Shown here piece after piece: positions 29,001-41,000 of a DNA stretch of 64,000 bases. Within the stretch, counting starts at the first letter, position 1; each line of letters begins with the position of its first letter. The position numbers and the translations under genes were made by a program. The notes under the pieces are model-generated. The model was not told the origin of the DNA, searched no databases, and worked only from the letters and a program-made list of their open reading frames with translations. Origin of the DNA: Hyposmocoma kahamanoa (lineage: Eukaryota > Arthropoda > Insecta > Lepidoptera > Cosmopterigidae). The stretch lies in the NCBI RefSeq assembly GCF_003589595.1, contig NW_020653200.1:8969732-9033731 (forward strand). Direction: 5' to 3'.

Positions 29001-32000
29001 TGTCTGGAGAATCTCAGTTTTAAGGATATTCTTGAGGAACCTGATATAAATTTAGCTTTTAATCAATTTCATGACCTTTTTCGTCTTTTCTATGATCTAT
29101 GTTTTCCCAAGATAAGAATTAAAATAAATCTTAATAAGAAACAAAAATGGGTCAGTAGAGGCCTTAGAATTAGCTGTAAAACAAAAAGACATCTTAGACT
29201 AAAGTACTATAAACATAAAACTATTGCAAACAAATTAAAATATATAAAATTCTCAAAGGTTCTTAAAACATGTACATACAAACTTAAAAAAAAACTGCAA
29301 CAAAAGTTTAATTAATACCAGTAAAAATAAAAGTAAAGCAACTTGGACAATAATCAACAATGAAGTTGGATGTAATACTTTAGATAAACACGAAATCGAT
29401 TGCATAAACTATTCTAATAAATTAATCAAAAATCCAAATGAGATAGCCACTGTATTCAATACATATTTTATCAAATCATCAAATCAAAACATCAATAACA
29501 ATATTAATAAACAAAACAAACTAAATAACCAGTCCCAGTCAATGTTCTTAAAACCTATGACACCTATTGAGGTCTGGAAGGAAGTGATGTCTCTAAATAA
29601 TACAAAATCAGAAGGATTTGATGGAATTTCTACTGAGGTAATAAAAGCTTCCATTAACAACTCAGTTTTTATTCTTACACATCTAATAAATTTATCATTT
29701 ATGGCTGGAATTTTTCCAGATATACTAAAATCTTCCATTATTAAGCCCCTGTTCAAAAAAGGTGATAAATGTGAGGTTAGTAACTACCGTCCTATAGCTC
29801 TTATATCAATTTTTTCAAAAATTTTTGAGAAATGTATGTTTAAACGGTTGAGTGAATACTGTGAAAGATTTGAAATAATATGCCCGGAGCAATTCGGATT
29901 TCAAGAAGGTAAATCTACCACTCTTGCTACATTCAATTTAATGAAAGAGGTCCTGGGTAATATCAATAACCAAAAATTAACCACAGTGCTATTCCTAGAT
30001 TTGAGTAAGGCATTTGATTTTGTTTCACATGATGTTCTTTTACAAAGATTGGAGGCTGCAGGTGTAAGGGGTATCCCTCTGGATTGGTTTCGAACATATT
30101 TAACGAATAGAAAACAATGTGTCATGCTTTCTAAAGTAAGTGAAAAAAGAGAGATGGTCTCCTTCACATCTAATTATCAATTTAACAGATGCGGAGTCCC
30201 ACAAGGCAGTGTATTAGGCCCCCTATTATTTCTCATTTATATTAATGATATAGTTCATACGACCAAACATAAATGTATAATGTTTGCCGACGATATTTCT
30301 TTAGTAGTAACTACCAAGGGACAAATTAATAATGACACAATTAAAATTCACGAAACAGACATAAATAATACTATTAATTTAATTATTCAGTGGCTTGACA
30401 TTAACAATTTGCAAATTAATTTGACTAAAACTAATTACATAAATTTTAATAATAAATCATTGACATTACAAATTCAATATAAAGAATCCAATATTGACGA
30501 GCTTAGCGAAACCAAATTCTTGGGTATAATTATTAATAAACATTTAAACTGGGACTCTCATATTGAAAACGTCTGTAAAAGAATGCACACATTTGCATTT
30601 GCCCTAAAATGTCTTCGTAATCATACTGATATGCCGACTATGCTTACTGCTTATCACGCTTTCGTGGGATCGGTCCTGCGTTATGGTCTTCTGGTCTGGG
30701 GAAATGGCACAAACGTGAATAGAGTACTATTAGCACAAAAAAAATGTTTACGGGCCATGACTGGAAAATCACCTCTGGAATCTTGTAAACTATTATTCAA
30801 GGAACTTAATTTATTGCCTCTGCCTGCCTTATATATTTATGAAGCCAGTATATTTGTTAAAAAAAATTGGCACTTATTCACCAAAAATATTGACATTAAT
30901 CCTAGAAGTTTTAGAAATCCTAACAAATTAGTCTACTTTGATTTACCTCGTCTGGAAAAATATAGCTGTAACTGCATAGGCATGTGTATAAAAATTTATA
31001 ATAAACTACCTAGAGATTTAATAAATTTACCAATTAGGACTTTTAAAACTAAATTGCATGAATTTTTGAAGGATAAGGTATATTACACTGTTAGAGATTT
31101 TTTGATATAGTGTATAATGTGTATGTAGGTATAATGATTTTAAATATTAATGTTTAGATTTAAAAGTTGCGTGACGACCCATATTTGCATGCCACAATCT
31201 GTCTGGCTAAACATGTAGTACATAATTTTTCTATTGTTATCTTGACCACCATGTTTATTGCAAATAAATTGATTTGATTTGATTTTGATTTGATTTACTA
31301 CCATGATTTCTTTTGTGAAATTACTCCACTAGTTTGTTATAATTATTAATACAAAGATCGAAGACAAAGAAAATTCCTTTCATCTGACAGTACTCGAACC
31401 TACATCTGTGTCATACCAGGACTACCGCTCCACCAACTGAGCTACAGATCGAGTCAACAGACCTTACGAATTTTTCTATCCGTTTGTTACGTAACATTTT
31501 TTTACTCTTTATTTATTTAGAGGCTTTCATGTATATTGAACATATCAGCCCCATTTTAAAAGCAATGAAGAAAACATTTAAACATACTATCCAAACCATT
31601 GACTTAAAATTATATGGACGTCGGGTCCGCACTAAAAAGTGTCCGAACTTATAGGGCGTTAAAATCGTATATAGAGCGTCATTCACGGTCTAGCCTTCGT
31701 TTGTTCGACTGACAGCGGAGCAAGCAAAATTAGACAGTACTGCGATGACATTACAATTTTAATTCAACGTTTTAGCTTTTTCATATTCCTTGACATGTCA
31801 CTACGTTTAAATAGGTTGACTTGGGACATTTTTTTCGTGGTTTTTGTATTAGACCCGTCGTCCATTTATTTGTAAGTCAATGATACAAACAGATAAATAA
31901 TTGTTTTTTGTTTTGTTTTAACGTACTGTAACCGTTTCAAAAATGTTCTTACTTTTGTTTTGAAAACAGATTCAGAAAACATACGCAACGTTCGGAACCG

Positions 32001-35000
32001 ATACAGTATGTGCGATGTGTCGTGGAGGGTAGCCTGAGGAAGTCGGATCGGGCGTGTCGCGGTCTCACTCGCTGCTGTCCTGTCCGCCGTGCCCGCGCCC
32101 GTGGCGATAATCCTTGCGCCAGTGGCAACGATGTCGTAAGTCTCACCCAATTTTATTCATATTCCTCCTCTACTGTACAAACCAGTGTAACTTTTCACTT
32201 AAATATTATTTATTTGTTTACTTACCCTGCTTTCATAACGGAATGGATAGTGTGTTTAACCAGACTTCAATACAATACAATACAATACGACTTGCACTGC
32301 GTATTTCAGAAGCCCCTAAAATATGGAACATAGATAGATATTTTTTAAACAAGGAACATTCGTGAACTTCACAGACTGCGGTGAAAGTTGAACGGCGTAT
32401 ATATTTTCAACCCTGAGCTCTAATTGTTAAATTACATTTTCTACCGCGAGCATTAGCAACGCATCGATACTAAACGCAATTATGAACCACAAGATGACAT
32501 TAGAATCTATCCTGCATCAAAACTTTCAAAATAATGGAACAGTTCTTTAAAGGCGGCGTCTAACATCAGATCATGTCGCCGTAACGTAACACGAGCATTC
32601 GCATGGTCAGTACAGCGAGCCGAAACACGCGGCGCTCGCGGCCTTTGTTGATATCATTTGAATGCTACGTTACGCCTTAATTTAAGTCAGTACAGCTCAA
32701 ACAATCATTGAGCGAGCGCATTGTCGGGGTTACATAAATATCCGAGTGTCATCGCCTGTTTTTTTTTTAAACGATCAAGCGGGTTAGCCAAGGAGCACAC
32801 TTTATACGCCCCCTAAACTGTTACATCTATAAATAGTCTTAATGGTATACACTTAGATACTAGTTCTCTATAAATGGTTTTATAAAAAAGAAATTGTTCT
32901 TATAGACTTATTTCACTCAAGTCAAAATTTTAAAACCTTCTTAATACCAAACAAGTTAATTAAGTGTAATCTCTTAATATTTACTCTTATAGTCCTTATT
33001 TTAAATTCATCTGTAGAACAACTGATTATTTTTGAATAAAATTGTTCTATACACAACCAGTAAAGTCTATTAATACTCTAAAAACTAGTGTTCTTAAGTT
33101 TATTCTAGATATATTTAATTTATAGACATTCTGTAGTGTTTGTACTTATGACAAACACGTTATAGCGCCTCTTCGTAGATTTTATTTTTAAAAATACTAC
33201 AATTAGGGATTTTTACTCTACTGGACGTTGTAAGAGTTCATGCAAAATGGATAAAGTAAAGAATATTAAAAGATCTGGTGGAGATGGTGAACCTTGGATA
33301 TTAAGTTACATTATTCGATACAATTAGCGTTGCCAATGCCAATTGTTCAAAATCCCCAAAAATCACGGTAAAAATCCCCAAATTTGGGAAGAACAAAATT
33401 CATTTTCCCCACACATTCCTCACATCTCCTGTTTTCATGATTTATTAGAAATATCTTAAAAATATAATAAAGAATTAAGAAACTTAAAATGTAATAATCT
33501 ATTACGTTTGCTGTGAATGTAAACAGAATGTAAAGTGTAAAACTAATTATAAAATTAGATGACCTTAAATCGTTTATTTATTTTAATTAGATTCAACATT
33601 AATCTGTAAACAGTCTTTGAAAAAAAAATCGTTTTTCTTTGGCTTACAAAATTAAGTAAACTGATTATTTGTTGTGCATTTGGTGACACTATGTTAATGT
33701 TAGAAATAATCAATGAGTTTCGACCTACTTATATTTAATATTCAAAGTTGACGAGTGGTAAGTTGTGGTGTGGAAGTACCAACTGCTCGGCTTTGTTTAT
33801 CAATAGCTGATTTCGTTTTGCTTCATACCGGGGCCGACCTAAGCGGGAGAAAGAATCGCGAACTCAACACGCACCGACTGGTAATTTTACAATTCAGAAC
33901 CAAGTGCTCTAATAATAATTCTATTTAAGCTGCTTGTTAATAATACAAGGAATGTGCGATGTTGAAAAACACGTCGATACAGTCCATCACAGTGTTTCTA
34001 ACAGTAACGATCAAACTAGCTATGCATCAACAATTGATAGATTAAACAAAATGATAAAATGGTAGAATCCCCACATTTTCCTCACATAGCGCCAATCCCC
34101 ACAAAATCTCCAATCTTGTTGAAATTTCCCACAATTTGGGGAATTTCCCACAAATTGACAACTCTGGATACAATATTTGTAATTCGCGCGCGAGCCGGTC
34201 ATGACTTCGTTTGTTGACAAATAAATAAACATTGTGGAGTAATTCCGTGTTCTGAAATGATAAAAACAATTGAAATGAGCGCGTAAACTACTGTACTTCA
34301 ATGTTGTGTACATACACATGTATTGTGCCATCTATCAATAGAATACAGTAAAATCATTGTGTGAAATGTGGTTGGCGTGAAGAAATTACCTCAAGTTTGT
34401 AATGAAAATTTTATTTCTTCCAACATAAGTTAGGTATGTCATTAAAATATTCCTTATATTTATGTTATAGGGAATTTATCCACCTTTCTAGTCATATATA
34501 ACACAAGTAACGTTTTTTTGCGACAATTCGATTTTTTCAATTGTTTTTTGACCTTGTGTTTTGAAAAGTTTTTTATTGCATGATACGCCCACTATTCTAT
34601 AAACTTTTAAAAAGGTTTTGTAATACTGTCAAAAGAAAAAACCGCTTAGAAACATCGCGTTTTGTAAACATTCACAAAAGCTTCATAGGAGTGAATATTT
34701 TTCTACAAGATCAACTACACTAAAGCAATTAAAAATGATCTTTACGTATTCTAAAGTTTTTCTATAGATAAAGCTATAGACAAAATGCTCCCAACAGTGT
34801 TTGAAGAAAGCTTTAAATTCTTATCGCCATTTTCATTTTTAAGAATGACTATGAAGTAGCCGAGAAAAGTTTCTTTTCTTTTTAAAAAGTAAATCTAAAT
34901 TGAAATTAGCTTGAAGAAGCCTAGAATTTCTTGGAAATGGTTTGTTTTGTGAGTTCTTTTTGTATATTTAAGCTTTCTATAAATATTTAAAACCGAAAAT

Positions 35001-38000
35001 CGATAAATGCATTTTTATTACGTTTATATTTTATACATAAATATTTAAAATTTAGAGAGCGCATTGCTTTTATGGCAGGTTTTACATAACTTTTCACAAT
35101 GTATTTAAAGTCGCACGTCAATTTGGGCTTTCCAACCGATTAAATATTGCGCGAAAAAGTCGGAAAATAATATATCTAATTTCGCCATGTTGCAATTTTG
35201 ATAGTTTATATTTTGTAAGCCATGGAACTTGAAATCTATTAGTATTAAGCATTGACTTACAATTATATGGACGTCGGGTCCGCGCTAAAAAGTGTCCGCA
35301 CTTGTAAGGCGCTAAAATCGTATACAGAGCGCGACACTCCGCTTTAGTCTTCATTTGTTCTACTGACAGCGCGATGCTGCGATGACATTACAATTTAAAT
35401 TTCGAATAGGTTGACTTGGGATATTTTTTTCGTGGTTTTTGTATTAGACCCGTCGTCCATTATTAGTAGCTATTATTATTAGTAGCTATTATTTGTAAGT
35501 CAATGGTATTAAGGGAATTGCGTCTTATGTTTGTAAAGCTTTGGTATTTTGGTTTTAAAATAGCATTACTAAGAAAACTATCATAGACTATAAATTATAT
35601 AGAAACTGTCTCGAAGAGTGAATAAAAACTCTTCTGTTCTACATTCTACAAGCGGTCTTGTAGCATTTTAGAAGGGTTACTTGAGAAAATAGATAAGAAT
35701 CACTCTTAACACTACTTATAGATACTCAAAGCACTCTTGTGATCTACTAATAAAGTTGTGCCCACTATTACTTTAAATTATCTAGAAACCTTCTTCGAGA
35801 TATCTTGAGGGAATTTAAACTCTTAAAATATTCAATCGAATTAAATTCTATTAGATATCTTATAGTATTTATTTAGACATGGGTGTGCTGCTTGGGTAGG
35901 TACAAAACTCTGTTATTTGTGTGTTATTGATAAATATAAAGTATACAATTTTATGGGGCCCCTTTAAAGCACGACTTCGTCATTCGACATTTCCATTGCT
36001 AATGCGGAGCACGACCGAGCACTGAGTTCGAAACGTACAAATATACCCGTCTAAGCCGTAATGTAATGCTCGTCGCGAATGTTACGTTACGCCGAAATGA
36101 TCCGGTCGTTACCAAAAATCAAAGGCCTTATTCAGAGTGGAGGCGGGCGCGTGTTCAGGTTCGGGTGCGGGGCGGGTGCGGGTGCGGGTGCGGGTATGGG
36201 TGCGGCTGCGGGTGCGGGTGCGGGTGCGGGCGCGGGTGCGGGTGCGTGTGCGGGCGCGGGTGAGGGCGAGGGTGGGTTTAATTCAAATGTACGTCGGCGC
36301 CTGACTCGAGGCGGGCGCGAGCGCTAGTGCTCGCATGCCGTGCGGGTAGATCTATTGACTCGATCCGCCCGTACTTTTCACAGTGTTTGGTCTAGCGTCT
36401 AGCGTCTGTTTGCGATTTCGATGTGGGGATCTACCCAATCGTAGCCGTTTCGGCACTGTGAAAGGAAAGACGTCAAGACCCGCGCGCCCGCACCCGCCGC
36501 GCCGCCGCGCTCGCGCCGTCACTCTGAATGAGCCCATAGTGTGTACTGTGTACGTGGTTCACGAGCAGAACTCGTGAAGTTTGCAGCGAGCCGTCTTATA
36601 GAAGACTGTTTCAATAGTACTTTATAAGAATAACTATTTTCAATGAATTACCAGCTGAAATGAAATTGTTACAAGGACATACTTTTAAATTACAATTGAC
36701 AAAATGGCAGACGATATGCTGTGTGTAAAGACCCTTTTTCTTTTTTTTATGACTTCTATAGTAATAAACACTACTTGGAATTTGCAAATTCATTACATTA
36801 ATTTCAAAATTATAGAAACTAAACATTAAATCCCATCAATATTAGGACATTTGCTTGCAAGTTGAATACAATGTACCTAATTTTACTTAAAACCTTATTT
36901 AATTACTATATTCTGGTAAATAAACGTATTATATTCTATTCTATATAAAGCATTCTATGTACACACTAGAACCATAGATATAGCAAAAAACTAGAACCTT
37001 GTTACTGTATCTGACACGTTACAGTTACAGCTCGCTAATTAGTACCCGACTTATGATAGCTTAACGGCAACTTAATTAAATCGTTTTATTGATTCTGTAT
37101 TACAATCGAGTTTCTTTCGCATTCTCTTATTTTTTCGACATCCTGATAGTGAACCCACAATAAGTTCATAGTCTTAACAATGTTGCTTAGCCTTGTAAAG
37201 TAGAATATAGTTAATCACAAACATTAACGTCAAACGCTTGTTTTGTTTCTGTACATTGTAACATCGTTATTGACTTGTCATAGGTATTCATTGGCGTTGT
37301 ACGTCCTATCGCCGAGACTTTTATGACAGAAAGCTCACTCGAGTCCTTCAGGATGGAGTACCGCACCCGTCACTCGATTGACGGCCAAATAATGGATTGT
37401 GAGCAACGCATTGCCCTTGCAACTGGATACATGACCCACGAGGTGTATGGAGTCAATGCTATGAACTTCATGCACCGCGACGATGTCCGCTGGGTCATCA
37501 TTGCGCTTCGAGAAAGTAAGTAACTAATTTAAAATAAGTAGTACCCGATAATTGCTCTGTTTATAAAGAAGATAAGTATAATACTTATACGACCCAGACC
37601 TAGACCTATCACCGGAGTTTGCAGCGATAGGTTTTTGCTGTGGTGTTTATGGTATATGTGTAAGTGCCTGTCAATCTTAAAGTATACAACAAATAGAACT
37701 ATGACGCATACACTTATACCGAAATACCTTACCATATAATATGTACCTTACCACATTACAAATAATGTCCATATTTAATCTGAATTCGTTGACAGATACG
37801 TAATGAAAATGTTGCATTAATAATATTAATTTTTCACCTCACTAGCTCGGAAGGGCTTTCTTTCTCATTAGAATCCACGCTAGCGTGGAAAAGGTTTTTG
37901 GGATTCGAACTTGACGATGGACTGTGGTGCAACAGACTTTATCTTTCGATAAAAAAAAAGCAAAATGACACGTACAACTACGCGATTTATCGTACATTAT

Positions 38001-41000
38001 TTATGTAATGTAATTCCGTTGATATATTTTGTTCTTACTATTGTTGACATTAAATGAACAACGATAATTAATTTTGTTTATTAAAACTGATTTGTAATCA
38101 CAAATTAAAAAAGTTCAACTGTTTTTCTTTCATCTACCATTTTCTTCGCAATAGTGAGATAAAGTTGTGATTCGCTCCGCAGCAAAGTTATTTTTCGTCT
38201 CGTGTCTCTAAACCCTGACTAACCTCACGATTCTATTAATCTTAGGGTCGTATTCTAGAACTCTATTCAATGCTCAAGTCAGGATTGCACTGGCAACACA
38301 AGCACTGGATCCTAATGGCAGGGACTTGAGTATGATTTCTAGTGCTTTGAATCATACTCAAGTCCTGACTTAAGCGTTGAGTAGAGTTCTAGAATACGAC
38401 CCTTAGAGTCCTACGCTTGCTCAAGTTCAAGTACAAGCTCTCGAAGTGTCAAACAAGAACTTTGCAGTCTTGCATTCTTCTTCTTCTCAAATCTACTTTC
38501 AAATAACTATTTTGTGCTTGCGGATAGTCATTATTCCTCTTTGGTTCATTAAAAAGATATTCATTTCGAATTTATCTCAGTTATATGTATATTAATTTAT
38601 GTCCTTTATTTTGGAGATATTATAATGTTAATACACTCTACGTCTGAATTCACGTTAAGCTCAACAGCGCGTAGTAGACTAATTACTCAGTACCGCTGCA
38701 ACCGTACAATGTAGCTAGCAGCAATTAAGTTATTGAGGAATACGAAAGGAATTCCTAACTGAAATTTAAACTTTGGTATAAGCAATATATCTTTCCTCTC
38801 TTCAATAACTGTCGCTTATGACATTATTATCGTGATTTAGTTAATATATAATAATAACCATGTACAAGACAACCGCAACAATAAACTGTCTACTATGAAT
38901 ACCAATGCAATAACGCATGTCAATCTGGGGTACAACCCAAAGTACAGGCACCAGAGTCGATATGAAAGAAAGAAATAAATTTATTCAGCACAAACACATG
39001 TTTCAAGTATATTATGATTGAATGCTTAAAGTGTATTGCACTGAAAGGGGCCAAACTCAGCAAATACTGCGGCGGAGCCACAACGCTGGCTTTCACTGGA
39101 CCCTTTAATTGATTAAGGGGATTTAAACAAGTTCATTGCCTATGATCCTACGAATTTGGAATCGAACCTTCATCAAATAACCACTGGGCCAACGAGGTCG
39201 ACAAAACAGTTAAAAGTGCAAAAGTAAACATTCTCCTCTAAAAGTTGTACGCCCAACATGTTGTATAAGAAACCAAAAATTTTGTGAGATAATAGTTTTC
39301 TTTCATTGTGAAAACCAAGATTGGATTTGAATCGAAGAACTTGTCATTTTATAATCCCAAAAAAGACCAATGCAATCTTTATTTGACGTACTTCAAGAAA
39401 TCTAAAGAGACCAAGTCTAGGTTGAACATAACTTCTCCATGACCAACGTCAAGAGAAAAAACAAAGATTTGGAAAACCAAACTTAGTAGTTTGGCTTTCC
39501 AAAGGATTAGTGGAACAAGTGGATGCAAAAAGGAAACTCAAGAAAATGCGTTGAAAACACGTTGCACCACAACACTTTTGTACTACAAAAACCTTTAATT
39601 GGCTGTAATGTATTTGTTGATGTTTTTTAATTTGTTGTAAAGCTGTTGGTTTTCCATGAATAAATAAATAAATAAATAAACAGATAATTACTGACTGACC
39701 CATAGACTGGTTACATACGACGACTCTTAGCAGCGATGCACACGCGTGTTCGTGAAAAGCGCGAGTGCATCGCTACATTTGCGATTTATAGGCGCGCGTT
39801 TGTATCGATGCAGTCGCGCGTTTGCTTCTATGCAATCACCTTTGAATCCCAAGTGTAGCGATGCAATCGCGCGTTTGTATCGATACAGTCGCGCTTGCAT
39901 CGCTGCTTAAAATCGTGCGTGTCTAAAGGTAGACGATTAGCCATTGCATCGCTACTGCATCGCTGCTAAAAGTCGCCATGTGTAATCGCTCTTAAGTAAC
40001 CATGTGTGTGGTATTTTATAAAAGACGTTACGCATCGGTTTCCAACATGATCTCAAATAACTATGTCTGTTATATACTGGCATGAAAGAAATATTTACAC
40101 CGGCAAATTTAAGTAGAACAAAAAAGTGAAAATATAAAACAGTAACATTTATATTAAAACAATTATAATTAGACGTAAAGTGCAGTTAATCACCGTCTTT
40201 TAATATATCTAGGACGTTTTATTGAAAATATTGTTTTTAATTAGTCTGGTAGCTCTCAAGTTACCTAACTGGGTGACGAAATACTTTCATAGATTTCTCA
40301 TAGATGGCGCTACGGCTAAAAAATCTTTGAAAACCAAATACAAAGATCCGATAAACAAGCACATGGAAAAATTCGTGAGGTTCGTTTCGTGGCTTAGTAG
40401 GCATAGCATCTGACACGGTTTGCTAGAAGACGTCGATTCGAAACCGGCCCGTATCTTTGTATTAATAATTAGAACAAACTAGTGGAGAAATTTCACAAAA
40501 AAATATTGAATAATTCAATACAAATTAAATTAAATAAAAATCAGTTTTCTGATAAAATAGAAACCATAACATGTAACATTAATTAAAATAAATAAACTTT
40601 AATGTATAAAACCCTTTTTTGCAATTTACTAGAATACGTAGTCAACCTCGAACCACTGGATGTAAAAAAATGATAGTCGGTTATTTTTCATTTTCAAATT
40701 TTGACAAAAAAATAACAGAAAGTTAAACAACCATTAGAGCTCTGGTGCTCTATGGTTATTTAACTTTCTGTTTTTTTCAACCAATATTAAATATTATTTA
40801 CCCAAATAAAAAAATAATTTAATTAACAATGATGACAAAGGAAATAGTATGAACTGGACAGAAATGATAGAATTTGCTGTGGTAAAAGATGAAAAGGGCA
40901 CTTTTTTTTCAGTGTATCTGTCTTTACTTCAAAGCGTGTCTCTTAAAAGAAATGTTTCATTATTTGAGATGCTTTTATGTATTTTTTGCACCTTAATAAA

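Noticed and set aside
36066..36327. Gly/Cys/Ala-rich open frames
   Set aside because: Translation of the GCGGGT tandem repeat.
39720..39985. CRISPR-like array
   Set aside because: Subrepeats are irregular in spacing and orientation, lie within a TIR element, and the genome is animal.
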